Source: Cycas panzhihuaensis (Eukaryota; Cycadophyta). From it: 64,000 nt of DNA. The notes below the pieces were generated by a model, which had not been told where the DNA came from, made no database searches, and saw nothing but the letters and a program-made list of their open reading frames with translations. Of the stretch, positions 22,841 through 34,303 are shown piece by piece. How positions within the stretch are numbered: position 1 is the stretch's first letter; every line of letters begins with the position of its first letter. Location: NCBI GenBank assembly GCA_023213395.1, contig CM041465.1, positions 182,287,741-182,351,740 on the forward strand, given 5' to 3'. Both the position numbers and the translations under genes were made by a program.

Positions 22841-23765
22841 CTCAAAAGATGCTTTTACAACAGTGCTGGGAGCGTATATACATACTAAATTCTCCCTTAT
22901 GCCTACGTAACAACATCTACATTACATTTCTTGAGCGTAGATAATGAAGCCAACATTATTTAATTGGCCTAGGGTGTACCACAGGGTCGTATTTCTTTAA
23001 TTGCTATCTCTTATAATTGCGTATAACTTGTTCTAATTCTTCACATTCTAATGCCTAATAACATAAACCCTAATCAAATGTATGACTACCCACTCAAATG
23101 CAGTGTTGCATGTTTGTTGCAGCCATCAACAACACTTCTTCTTGGTAGGTTTGCCTACCTATGTCATGCCTAGCCTAAAGATCAATTTGTCTATAGGTTT
23201 ATGTGCCATTCCATATGCCTTTTCTTCATGGCCAACAATCCCTGGTTATGAAATCATGGCCTTTTACCGCTAGAAATGTGCAACCAAAATTTGAACATAC
23301 ATCACCTAGGGGATATAAAAATGGTTATGAGTGTCCTTGCTCATTATTGCCAAAAATATTGGTTAAGTTTTTACAAAATTGATGTTGCTTTTTCCATGTT
23401 GAACTCTTTACAATTTTTTTATTTGTTCCTTAAGCTCAATGATATTGACTTTGCTTTTCCTTTTGTTTCCTTTAAATTTTTTTCTTTGAAAATTACTACT
23501 TCTTTATTATATGCTTGAGTCATATTCTTGATTGCTTGCTTCCTTGTAACTTCAACATCTTGAATAATGTGTTTGTTGCTTATTAGCTTGGCATTCACGG
23601 TTTTAATATTTTCTTTTGACTTACCTTTTTCAAAATGCAACTCATGGTTATGCTTTTGCAGAGTTTGCTTGAGTTAGGCTTGCTTTTCTTAGTGTTTCAC
23701 CTTTTTTTCTTTTCTATTAACAAATGTGTATCATAGCAACAATTCTCCAATTGTCATGTCTCAAT
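22841..23765. other. AT-rich flank, possible decayed minus-strand coding sequence
   Basis: Minus strand 23,640-23,419 reads a lysine- and glutamate-rich 73-codon frame (KGKSKENIKTVNAK, IFKEKNLKETKGKAK). Similar lysine-rich minus-strand readings lie on the other side of the LardE nest at 57,100-58,090, so both may belong to one locus split by that insertion. Function unknown. Confidence 0.3.
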
Positions 23766-24191
23766 TGTTAGAGAATAATGTTTAATCTAGGTCAACCCAT
23801 GATTATTGTATTGTTATCCCTCAAATGTTATGCATACAAGTCTTGAAGAGGTCCCCACTTGTGTTGATATTAGTCTGTGACCATTATTAGAATGCATTTT
23901 TAGAGCTCACATAGTCATGTATTTGTCATAGGTTATCTTAGTGGTACTTCAATATCATTAGACATCTCTGAGGTGAACTATATCTATAAATATGTATTTT
24001 TTCATAATATAATAATGGAGATATAATTTTTCCTAGCATTTATTGTCTTGTGTTATAATACATATTTAATTTTTGTGTATTTTATATTTCATATTTTATT
24101 CATATTTCACCTCATATTTATGAATTGTAATATTGAACTTAATCATAATTTGTAATATGATCTCAAAATGATCCTAGTGCATTTTCTAACA
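23766..24191 (+). repeat. LardE 5' LTR
   Basis: 426 bp, alignable along its whole length with 53,125-53,410 plus 56,928-57,054. It ends TTTTCTAACA, directly followed by primer site TGGTATCGGAAC. Confidence 0.92.
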
Positions 24192-24694
24192 TGGTATCGG
24201 AACTAATGATTAAAGGATTAGAGTTGAAGGTTGGATTGTGAGAATTAATGGTTTGATTGTTAAAGTCCATGGTTTGTGTCTCATAGATGCATCAATTGCA
24301 TTTGTTTGGAGGTGTTTTGATGGAACCTGCTTGTGGAAGTTATGCCTCATAATGTTGGATGGTATTAATGGGATCAAGCTACACATGTTGTGATATTGGG
24401 ATTTGAATCTATGGTGAGATTTTTTAAAAATTGATTTAGTGGATGGATGATTATGCATGTGGTGCACTTAAGAATATTATATGCAAGGATTTTTATAGTG
24501 AGTCCACATCTCAATTGTTTTTAGTATTTTTTTTGTTAGGGGGTAAAAAGTAATGCATTGATACAATCTTACAAGGTGTTGAGATAGTTTCAGCATGGAA
24601 TGAGGTCATGGTAACCTTGAAATGAGTGTGACTATGACCTATGAAGAGAGTGTTGTGGGATTACAGATGCAGGTTTGACCACTTTACTATGGCA
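24192..24694 (+). other. LardE primer site and leader
   Basis: TGGTATCGGAAC (24,192-24,203) resembles the Met-type primer site. The remaining 490 bases have no recognisable coding content and end at the GypF target duplication ATGGA (24,695-24,699). Confidence 0.7.
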
Positions 24695-24699
24695 ATGGA

Positions 24700-25162
24700 T
24701 GTGTGCGGCCAAAGTATTCTCGGTTTTTGAACGGATCAGAGTGCAATCGAGTGCAAGGCAACCGGCATGCATCGTAGTGCAACCAATAGAGACTGCAGTG
24801 CAATCAACAGGGACTGTAGTGCAACCAAAAGGATTGCGGCATCGAGCATGGACAATCGGGCAGCTCGGGCAGGGACAATGTAATGTGGGCAGTCCTTAAG
24901 AAATTCAAGTTGCAGTAGTTAGAGAGTAACTAGAAAGTAGTTATATCAAATATGTAACTGTATAATTGTATAAGGATATATAGGTCAGAACGGGAATATC
25001 GGGTGTGTAACTACTCAGGCCTGCGTCTGGTTGTGAGAGGACCAGACGCAGTGCCCTCTTTTTCATCAAGAAGTTGGTTATTGGTGCTCCAGAAGAAATT
25101 TGCGTCTCTCTTTTATGATGTTGTCTCTTTGTTGTTAGTTTGTTAGAAGATAGGCACACACA
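24700..25162 (+). repeat. GypF 5' LTR
   Basis: Starts TGTGTGCGGCCAAAG and ends GGCACACACA. Compared with the 3' LTR it lacks a 99 bp segment (44,311-44,409 there) bounded by the short repeat GTAA, consistent with a deletion between those repeats. Confidence 0.95.
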
Positions 25163-25180
25163 TTTGGTTCCGTTGCCGGA
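25163..25180 (+). other. GypF primer binding site
   Basis: TTTGGTTCCGTTGCCGGA directly after the 5' LTR. It resembles the TGGCGCCGTTGCCGGGGA site common in Tat/Athila-type elements; the cognate tRNA was not verified. GypG and GypJ have related sites starting TTGGTTCT. Confidence 0.8.
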
Positions 25181-25299
25181 TATCCTAGATGAAGAAGAGA
25201 TGAAGGGCTGGTGAAGAACGAGTGAGGAAGGCTGTCCATGCCGCCTAGGGCCAATTTGCTGAAGAAAGTAGAAACCAGATAGGAAAGAAGTCAACGCTG

Positions 25300-27160
25300 G
25301 GAAGCAGAGAAAAGCCAGGATGGCATCCGCAGACCTAGGGAGCCGGTTGAGAAGAGGCCCAGGAGGACAAGCGGCAGCCAGAAAAAGAAAATTTAAAGCA
25401 GATAGAAGATAGGGAATGGCAGATTTCTGAGGAAGAGAAAGAATCAAAGCATTCAACAGACAAAGACTTGCAGAATTCTGGAGAAAAGTAGGCAGAAGAC
25501 AAAGACTTGCAGATTCATGGAGAAAAGCAGGAAGAAAATTTTGAGCAACCAAAAGAAAAGGATTCACAGACATCTGAAAAAGAGCAAGTTGCCTTAGAAG
25601 AAGGGAAATCAATTAGTTTGGAAGTTTACAGTATCACCACAACAGGGTGGGACTGTTATATCGTGGCGTTGAAGGATTCTCATTCTCACGTGTCAAATCT
25701 CTTGTTCAATAGAATGACCAGAATGCTTTCAAGCTCGACATCTTTAGAGGAAAGTCTAGAAAGTGCATCCTTAAATCAAGGCATGAGTAAAGGAGGAGGA
25801 GTAAGCACAGCAAACATGATAGGGCAAGGCAGATCAAATTCTTTAGGCCTAATAATCATTGATGCAAGGACAGTCAATTGGGGGAGGAAATCAGACAACC
25901 TCTCCATACATAATAGTCCAGAATGATGCAATGTTTGGGCAACTATAGTTTGATGGCTCAGGAGATCCTGGAGATCATTTGGCCTTATTTTCCAACATGC
26001 TGAAAATCAAGAAAATTAAAGACCCAGAAGAGATCAAGGCAAGGTTCTTCTCCACCTTGCCAGGAGCAGTAATAGCTTGGTACCAATACGTGGCGAAGAC
26101 AAATCCCACATGGGAAGTGGTGCAGACACAATTTCTAGACAGATTCCAGAGACTAAGGGATCCAATGTCCATCTTTCAAGCTTTGGAAGAAATCCGACAA
26201 GTACCAGGTGAGTCAGCAAATGATTTTGATGGCGGACTCAGAATCATTCTGAATAAAATGGATCCTATCATACCATTGAATCCGATGCTGTCCCTTAAAT
26301 ATTTCATTCAAGAATTGTTGCCTTATTTAAAAGAAAAAATCATTTTTCATCCATTAAATAGTTATGAACAAGTAAAAGAATTGGCATTGCGATTTGAAAA
26401 CCAAATGAGCACAAGATATTTGCAAACTGGAACCCAGAATGTGGGGAAAATAGGACTACCTCAATGGACGATAAATCTAAGAAGTTGAAACCTTGAAAAG
26501 AGAAGTAGAATTGCTGAAACAATAATCGTTGGTGGCACCTACGAGAGTAAATCAATAGGATGAAGAAATTGTGAAATTGAAGGCAGAGATAGCCAGACTG
26601 AAAGTAGGAAAATCCCGGGAAAATATTTGGTGCCCCCCTCCTTGTGGACAGCCAGGCCATTTTAAAAATGAGCATCAGCAGATGGAAATGCGATGGTGCG
26701 ACATCTGCAAAAGAGGGAACCATTACACATGGGAATGTTACTATAAAAATCCAGTAAAAGAATCTTTCTACCAAAGAAAAGAAAATTCTTCCTTTAAGCA
26801 GTATAAAGGAAAAACGAAACCAGTTAGATGTCATTTGTGTTCCAGATGGGGACATTTCCAGACAGATTGTCCATTACAAAAACAAGGAGGAGATTACATC
26901 TGCGAAGAATGTGGCCTAGCAGATCATGAGTGGGCAAATTGCCCAAAGAATTCTAGTTTGAAAGTGCAAATTTCTAATTTGGCAACAAAAATCTTGGACA
27001 AAGAACAACCAGTTTACATTCAAACAAGAGGTGGAAAAATTACTGCTGCACTAGTTACAGAAAATTTTTCTGATCCAACAATAGAAAAAAGAAGATTACA
27101 AGAAGTTGTTCAAGCTATACAAGATGCAACAAAGGCTATGCAGCAAGATGAAGAAGAACA
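25300..27160 (+). pseudogene. GypF gag (capsid and nucleocapsid)
   Basis: A charged N-terminal part (25,300-25,920) includes the near-repeat DKDLQNSGEK/DKDLQIHGEK. Capsid core follows at 25,950-26,490 with ARFFSTLPGAVIAWYQYVAK, a W-X8-FLDRFQ pattern, then IRQVPGESANDF, as in retrotransposon gag. A leucine heptad segment lies near 26,500-26,610. Three intact zinc knuckles are at about 26,699-26,930: CDICKRGNHYTWEC, CHLCSRWGHFQTDC and CEECGLADHEWANC, plus a degraded CGQPGHF just before. Frames change near 25,920 and 26,480, and stops such as CAATAATCG look like CAA-to-TAA. It would form the particle and bind RNA. Confidence 0.9.
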
Positions 27161-27760
27161 AGCAAATAGATTCAAAGGCCAAATCTATCAAAGACAATCA
27201 AGGATGTGCGAAGAGCAGTTGGGGAGGAATCCGTGGCAGAAAATACAAGGAATGAGAGAAGTATTAATTGAAACAGGAATTTCCATTCCTCTTACTACAA
27301 TCTTTAGATGGTGGGAAGTCGGCTATTTCCAACAAGCAATTTTGGATCAAATTGAAAAGGCTGTATTGTGGCCTTTGAAGACACATGCAACTGATCCTAG
27401 AGTCCCTATGACTCTTTTTGGTGCAATGATTTGTGAAATTGTGGTAGATGGTGGATTGGGAGTAAATGTGCTTCCTGGAACCACATGGATTTCATTGGGA
27501 CGGTCAGAAATGGTTTCCCCAGACTATGCATTTCGATTGACAAATCAATTGCAAGTTCGACCAATGGGATCTTTGCTGAATATCCGATTCTGATGGTGAA
27601 TCACAGTATGTTTAGATTTTGCAGTTGTAAGAATGCAAAATCAAAATAAAACATATCCTGCACTTTTGGGATGACCGTGGCTGCTGGCAATAGAAGCATT
27701 GTAAGATTGGGGAAAACTAACTTTTACTCTGCATTTTGCAAGGAAGAAAGTAGTATTACC
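27160..27760 (+). pseudogene. GypF aspartic protease
   Basis: The reading contains VPMTLFGAMICEIVVDGGLGVNVLP, then TTWISLGRSE and a YPALLG block with a stop where GypG has R (PALLGRPWL). The D-G-G at the presumed active site corresponds to the DGG(S)GVN(I)LP motif frequent in plant Tat/Athila-type protease. A stop at 27,593 divides the domain. Confidence 0.75.
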
Positions 27761-28116
27761 CCGTTGTTCAGATGGACCTCAAATAGAAAAAGTAGAAGAT
27801 GTAGATACAGCATCCACAACCATTGCTTCAACAGCCACTACAGTCAGTCCTTATTCGGAAACGGCATTTCAAGCTTTGAAGACTCCTCCTTAGATTTCAA
27901 GCAAGGCTTCATCAACATATTTGCTGGACTGGTTACAATCTGCATGGGAAGAAGTAGGAGATAAATTTTCAAATTGTTACCTTATGGAGTCTTGTCCAGA
28001 TAAACAACGGCTAGAAAAAAGTAAAGGAGGTAACCTTGGAAAGAAAGAAAGTCTTGTAAAAAATCCCTCTTTTAATAAAAATTCAAAGAGATTGCCTGTA
28101 TACTCTGTCTGAAAGT

Positions 28117-29290
28117 TTGGTTGAAATTTCTAACCAGAAAAATGTAACTTTCTCTGAAAAGAAGAATTGTTGTCAAATAGATCAAGAAGAGGTAAGGAAA
28201 TTCCCACAAACATATTCTGTTACAGAATATGGACAAAAAGAGATTTCTCGGGCACTAGCCTATGGATTAAATCTGGATGGAAAAACTATCCAAAGGAAGG
28301 AACTCCAATTGAAACCAATTAATGTTGGAACAAAGGAAGATCCTAAATGGATACAAGTAGGAGATTATTGGGAGCTCGAAATGATACAAAAAGTGACATC
28401 CCTTTTCAATGAATTCAAGGATGTTTTCGCATGGTCCTATAAGGACCTAAAGGGAATCCCCTTGGAAGTAGGTGAACACAAGATTGATTTAATAGAAAAT
28501 GTAAAACTAGTAAGGCAAAGGCCTTACAGGATGAACCCTCGATACAAGGAACAAGTCAAGGATGAGTTGGATAAATTGTTAGAAGCCGGTTATATTTTTG
28601 AAGTGGAAAACAGTGAATGGGTAAGCCTAGTAGTGGTAGTACCCAAAAGGAATGGGAAACTTTGTGTATGCGTAGATTACAAGGCTTTAAATAAATCCAC
28701 GAAGAAAGATCCATTCCCAATACCATTCACAAAAGACATACTAGAAAAGGTAGCAGGGCATGAGATATTCTCATTCACAGATGGATTCAGTGGTTATAAT
28801 CAGGTTCGGATAGCACCTGAAGACCAATTGAAGACAACATTTGTCATAGAATGGGGCACTTATGCCTATAGGGTCATGCCATTTGGGCTAACAAATGCTA
28901 TGGCAACTTTCCAAAGAATAATTTTGAATATCTTTTGAAATTTAATAGGAAAAACAATTGAAGTATTCCTGGATGATTGGACCTTGTATAGCTTCTTACA
29001 AGACCATTTGCTTCAGTTAAGGCTAATGTTGGAATTGTGTAGGAAAAATAGATTGTGCTTGAACCCTGACAAATGTACCGTTATGGTACCATTTGGATCC
29101 TTGTTGGGACACATCGTCTCAAAAGAAGGATTAATGACTGATCCAGCGAAAGTTGAAGTAATCTTGAAATTTCTTATTCTGCAAAACCCAAAAAATCTTA
29201 AGGGATTTTTGGGAATGACTGGATATTATCAGAAATTCATAAGAGGATATGCGCAAATTGCTTATCCCTTGGAGTCCTTATTGAAGAAAG
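28117..29290 (+). pseudogene. GypF reverse transcriptase
   Basis: Blocks in order are FKDVFAWSYKDLKGIP, RQRPYRMNPRYK, GYIFEVENSEWVS, CVDYKALNKSTKKDPFPIP, FTDGFSGYNQV, YAYRVMPFGLTNAMATFQ, a stop at 28,936, then VFLDDW with both catalytic aspartates, CLNPDKC, GHIVSKEG and GFLGMTGYYQKFIRGYA. The TGA at 28,936 falls where GypG has R (NIFRKFIG), a CGA-to-TGA change. Apart from such stops, one frame holds from 28,117 to 29,574. This enzyme would copy element RNA into DNA inside the particle. Confidence 0.93.
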
Positions 29291-29936
29291 CAAACAAATG
29301 GGAATGGACAATGCGACAACAACTATCTTTTGATGCTTTGAAGAAAAAGATAGTAGAAGCCCTTGTGCTTAAGTTTCTAGACTGGAACAAACCATTCCAT
29401 GTGCATGTAGATGCCTCATTATACACCATTGGATGCGTATTGGCTCAACCGGTTGACAAGAAAATAGATCTTCTCATTGCTTTTGCAAGTCAGAAACTAA
29501 CATCTGATGAGTGTAACTATACAGTTACTGAACGAGAAGGGTTAGGCATGGTGTATGCCTTACAAAAATTTTGACACTATCTGCTGGCTAATTAATTCAT
29601 AATTTTGTTGATCATCAAGCTTTGCAATATTTGATTAATAAGCCAATTTTGCAGGGAAGGATTAGTCGCTGGCTAATGCTTTTCCAGGAATTCAGGTTCA
29701 AAATTGTGGTGAAAAAGGGTGAAAAGTATGTGATACCGGATCAACTATCCAGGACACAAGTAGGAGAACTAGGTGACTGGGTGTTTGATGATTTTTCGGA
29801 TCATAAGCTATTCCCTATCGAAGATGTCCCATCATGGTATGAAGGAATCATAGAATATTTGTCCATAGGACAAACACCTAAGGGACTAGAAAAGGCAGAA
29901 AGGAAGAGTTTCATCAAGAAAGCATTTCCTTTTTAA
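29290..29936 (+). pseudogene. GypF RNase H
   Basis: HVHVDASLYTIGCVLAQ and the YTVTEREGLGMVYALQKF block carry the first acidic residues. After a TGA at 29,572 (R in GypG) and a frameshift, FVDHQALQYLINKP and GRISRWLMLFQEF follow, then VIPDQLSR. It is very similar to GypG at 35,941-35,450, so the two elements are related families. Confidence 0.92.
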
Positions 29937-31060
29937 TTGATAAGCGGTATGTTATACAAACTCGGGCCAGATGAAGTCTTACGAAGGTGCATACTTCAAC
30001 ATGAAGTACAACCAATCTTGAGGGAAGCACATGAAGGAATAGCTTCATCTCATCATGGGGGAGAAGCCACAGCACAGAAGATATTGATAGCGGGATTATG
30101 GTGGCCAACATTGTTCGAAGATGCCGAGAAATGGGTAAAATCCCGCGACATTTGTCAACGAACTGGCAAGCCTTCTAAACAAAATTATCTGCCTCTTCAC
30201 CCTATCCTGGCCCAAGCTCCATTTGAGAAATGGGGATTGGATTTTGTGGGACCAATTAGCCCCCCAGCAAGAAGGATGAATGCACGATATATATTGGTAG
30301 CCACAATTTTTTTGACCAAATGGATAGAAGCTAAACCGATGAAAAAGTGTGATGCAAGAGGAACAACTCGTTTTTTGTACGAAGTTATTATAGTGAGATT
30401 TGGCTGTCCCTTGGAAATTGTATCGGATCAAGGAGGGAGCTTTTTAAATCAAACAATAAAACACTTGACCTCAAAATTCTTGATACAACATGGCAAATCT
30501 TTGCCATATTATCCTAGAGCAAATGGTCAAGTGGAGAGCACAAAAAAAATTCTAAAAATTGCTTTGATGAAAATCTATAATGGGCAACGAACAGATTGGG
30601 CAGAAAAATTGCATTCAGTTCTGTGGGCGGACAGAACAATGAAGAAGAAATCACATAAGCACACTCCATTTCAGCTGGCTTATGGAATAGAAGCTATGGT
30701 TCCTTTAGAATTTCAAGCAAAAAGTCTGAGGGTGGCTCAATATCTCAGAATGGAACCTAAAATGTCTTATGATCAGAGGCTAATATAATTGATGAAATTG
30801 GATGAGACTTGAGCACGAGCTTTATGGGAGTTGCAAATCGAAAAGAAAAGGCAAAAAGCTTGGCATGACTGCCACTTGAAAAAACCTGAGTACAAGGTAA
30901 ATGATTTGGTATTATTGTATGATAGTAAGTTTAAAATTAAGCCTGGTAAAATGAAAGTAAGGTGGTTAGGACCTTATAGAATTAATCGTATTTATGAAAA
31001 TGGAGCTATTAAATCGTAGCAGCTGGATGGCCAGCCATTGACCAAATTGATCAATGGCAG
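29937..31060 (+). pseudogene. GypF integrase with C-terminal GPY/F-like domain
   Basis: The zinc-binding end (SSHHGGEATAQKI...WVKSRDICQRTGKP) has one of the two cysteines replaced by R. Core residues are present: WGLDFVGP (D), IVSDQGGSF (D) and YYPRANGQVESTKK (E). C-terminal KRQKAWHD, NDLVLLYDSKFK and KMKVRWLGPYRINRIYENGAIK form a GPY/F-like module. The stop at 29,934, just before this segment, is at a Q position, and 30,786 is another. The gene ends about 31,075, after which an untranslated stretch runs to the GypG insertion at 31,322. Confidence 0.93.
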
Positions 31061-31326
31061 TAGAATAAAATTGTATAGAATATATTAGAAAAAAAAAAAA
31101 AAACGAGCATAAATAACTGAGGGGGTAAGATCTCCTTAGAAAAGGCATTAAGGATGTGACAATTACTGATTGGTGTGATGCAAAGATATTACAAGGAATG
31201 AAGTGACGTCTAATAAAGTGCAACAGTAAAGTACGTGGGTGCGAACAAGACAAGATCGATCGCGGACTAAAGATTCATCATCACGGAGATAGGCAACATG
31301 GCACGACTATCAATAGAAGTTGGTAC

Positions 31327-32152
31327 TGTTGACTGCTGGGGGATCTTATTACACTTACAAGATACCTCTTTCACTTGTCAAGGTTACACAGCGCTATAGT
31401 CTAGTTCAGGATCATCAACATGGTCATTCACATACATTCCACATATATTTCACATACATTTCACGTAATGGTACACAATGCGTAAATCAATGCATACTCA
31501 GCAATTCATTATCACAACACAAAGAATACACCACTTTCCACGTAACTCTTCCTTTTATTAAGTAATCAAGTCAGTTTACACGTAGGTGGAATGCATTCTG
31601 AGCATTCCAAAGATGACATCTGATCATACATTACACATGCGTACCGGATGGTACTTATCATACAATCTTTGCTCAATTGGTGACATATGTCGCTTCCGCA
31701 CCTTTGCGTACCCGTGATAATCGGCTCTCACCCTAACCTGGTGGTTCATGCGTACCTCCTTAAGTACTCATGTTGGTACCTTTTGGCTGAAGAGTTATGA
31801 CTGCCTATCATAACTGTACCCCTTCAGTCATACGTACCTTTCCATTAATCACTTGTTTAGGCACTTAATTAATTATCCTTTGTGTTCGTACGTCCGTACA
31901 TACGTCTGGCAGCTCAACAGGTCTTCACTGGTCCCTTTGAGTCATGCGTACCGCTTCCGCTTGGTTCCGTTCCGCGTTGGTGCGTGTCATCATACCTACC
32001 CATTCCGTGCGTACTGCATCATACGTACCGAATCTGATTTCTCTGCCGTTTTGCCTCGTGCGTACCTCCGTACGGTCCGTACCTGCACAACTCAGGTTAT
32101 CTGACCTATCTCTAGTCCTCTCACAGCCATAGGATCATTTTAAACTCCAACA
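31327..32152 (-). repeat. GypG 3' LTR
   Basis: 826 bp, starting TGTTGACTGCTGGGGG and ending AACTCCAACA on the plus strand. Rich in CGTAC words (for example around 31,885-32,075). Pairs with 41,013-41,983, which is 145 bp longer. Confidence 0.95.
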
Positions 32153-32246
32153 TCTCTCCCGGGTCAACAGTTATGGGTTTGAGCATTCTTGCTCAACAAA
32201 ACTCCAAAAATTTCAAAATTTTGGGGCATCCCTCCCCCGCTCTGTC

Positions 32247-33330
32247 TCAAGGCGGCTCCTGCTGCCTCTGTCCTCCCAAAATTTCCTCATTTATCTGTGT
32301 CAGGGTGGCAATAATGGCATCCTTCTCTTTTATTTTGTCTTGAAGGGCAGCTATCTCCGCTTTATACCCTTCCTCCATTTCCTGAATCAATTGAATTATG
32401 GGTCCTGCTTTGTCCTGTGGTGTAGGAGGTGCTGAAGGTTCCCCTGCCTCTGTTGCCTGTGGGAAGTCTTCCCATTCTTCCCAGGATGCTTCTGCTTCTT
32501 CTTCCTCCTCCTCTGATTCTTCTTCTCCCTTCTTCCTCTTCCCTCGTCTACGGACAACCTGTTTTGTCCGAAGGGGAAAGGATGTTCCTGGCGTCTTCTG
32601 TAGCCAGGTAAGTACCTTTTGCATCTGTTTTTGTACTTTTCTCTTTGCTTCCGCATTCCTTTGTGCGGAAATTTCACTTTGCTTGATAATTGGCTCGCAT
32701 GGAGAAATAGTGGTCCTGGTCAGCTGCACCTCTGGACACTGATAAAATAGAATTGCCAAAAGCAATGAAGGATGGCAAAATGGGTGTGTTCTAATCTCCT
32801 TTAGCTGTTGCCTCATGTTCTCCGCCAGGAACTCTGACCAATTCAGCTTTTCCCCATCCTGACTCTTCAACAACACCTGCATCATGCCTCCCTGAATGTA
32901 GGTGTACTTCCTCTTGGACAGAAATCTGGAATTGATCACTTTTGCCACCCACTGAAGTCTAGCATCCATGATGTCTACTACACGGATTCCGCTGGACATA
33001 ATCTGAGTGTTGGGTTGGCACAATTCCCTTAGCCACATTTCTCGGTCCACCTCTGACCTTTTTGTTCCCAGTGGAACCTCTCCTTCATTGGGGAGTCTGG
33101 TAATGGTATGGACTATGTCTGTGTCCATTTTGGCCTTCCTGCTGTCCTCCTTCAGGGCCATTAGGATTTGGTCCATGAGTTCGGGGTCATAGTACATTGG
33201 GTTACAGTAGATGTAGTCTCCCCAACTTGCCTGTTTAACCCTGGCTTGGAATGGAGCTGGTAGAGCTTGTAGCTCCTGCTTGAGCTTCGGTATGTATGCC
33301 TCCTGGCACCTGCATCCTCATCTTGGTGTG
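32247..33330 (-). CDS. GypG extra reading frame downstream of integrase (type shared with GypF and GypJ)
   Basis: Open minus-strand frame of 316 codons from the ATG at 33,197 to 32,247. Similarity to GypJ extends upstream to about 33,330 (CQEAYIPKLK against CQEIYLPKLE in GypJ), so the true start is probably upstream or supplied by splicing; a TGA precedes that point in frame. Core blocks are VDREMWLRELC, VVDIMDARLQWVAKVINSRFLSKRKYTYI, NWSEFLAENMRQQLKEI and HPSLLLAILFYQCPEV. Next comes a basic run RRRGKRKKG (possible nuclear localisation), an acidic EESEEEEEEAEA run, and a C-terminal coiled coil (IIQLIQEMEEGYKAEIAALQ). No transmembrane segment or signal peptide is seen, which argues against an envelope protein. 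Function unknown; it may relate to putative plant transposon protein domains reported in retroelements, unverified. Confidence 0.8.
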
Positions 33331-33379
33331 GAGTCCCAGAGATAAGAAAGAAAACCTAAGCGTACAAATCGGAACCCTA

Positions 33380-33970
33380 AATGCGTACCTCCGAGGAATG
33401 CTTCTTTGTTTTTAGGTGCATGCGTCTTTGCGATGCGTCTTGGAGCAAGTTCTTTGCGTTCTGTGCCATATGGATGCCTGGCGAATTTTCTGGAGTCCGT
33501 TCCGCTCTGCGTACTTTGAGAGAATGCTCGCAGGTACGTAATGATTTGTCGTTTTGCGGATTTTTGTCTTATACGTACCCGTGGTATGTATAATGTTAAG
33601 AGTCTCCATTATGCGTACTTGATTACGTACTTTCTTTGGTACGTATAATGTAGCTAAGCACTTGAGTGTATTTTACACAGTGTATACCCAACTACATACT
33701 TTGTTTGGTACGTATAATGCAGTTGTTTAACTTAATTCTCTTTGCCTTTGTGCATACACACTGCGTACTTTTCAGTAATGATAATGTAATTGAGTCACTT
33801 AAAATTTGTTTACACTGTGCATACCTGACTGCGTACTTTTTAGGTACATATCGTGTAATTTCGAATCACTTTTTTGAACTGTACGTACTTCAGTGTATTT
33901 CCTTGGTACGTATAGTGTCTTTTTCAAATTTGATCCCCTTTTTCAATCAGACACAGTAACATACCTTTTG
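33380..33970. repeat. GTAC-rich tandem repeat between integrase and extra frame of GypG
   Basis: At least six units keyed by GGTACGTATAATG or close variants at 33,583, 33,638, 33,707, 33,774, 33,843 and 33,905, spaced 55 to 69 bp. Many further CGTAC words fill 33,360-33,560. The same words are abundant in both GypG LTRs. On the element strand this lies just upstream of the extra frame. Confidence 0.85.
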
Positions 33971-34303
33971 GTACATTATCTGTATTTGGCTTGTATGCTG
34001 TTGAATTTTTCCTCTGATTTTCTTAGATGATGATACTGTTACTTATGTCTGGGATTAGTTACGGTTGTTTTTTATTTTTTCCATTTATTTTTTCTCTTTT
34101 TGTATCCATACCAAATTGGATCATGGCTCGGTATCAAGGCATTTGATTGTGCCTCAATGTCATGCTGTCTGATATGGTACAACCGGTGATCTATTTGGTA
34201 GGTGGGCTACTCAATATATGGCTTGAGTCTACTAGTTTACACGAGTTGGTAGCGGAGGTCCGTCGATCTCTCGTCGCCGACCCATTCGCAAAGATTCGTT
34301 CTG

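Noticed and set aside
24941-25612. 223-codon open frame on the minus strand
   Set aside because: It is antisense to the GypF 5' LTR, primer site and gag leader, has no motif, and is leucine- and serine-rich as expected of the complement of purine-rich gag sequence.
26340-26855. 171-codon minus-strand frame
   Set aside because: Shadow of GypF gag on the opposite strand; no domain, composition typical of an antisense frame.
32398-32742. 114-codon plus-strand frame with serine run
   Set aside because: Antisense of the acidic run in the GypG extra frame (GAA/GAG codons read as TTC/CTC and TCT).
32247-33197. Extra frame as a retroviral-type envelope gene
   Set aside because: Position after pol would fit, but no signal peptide, transmembrane segment or cysteine pattern is present; the tail is a charged coiled coil.
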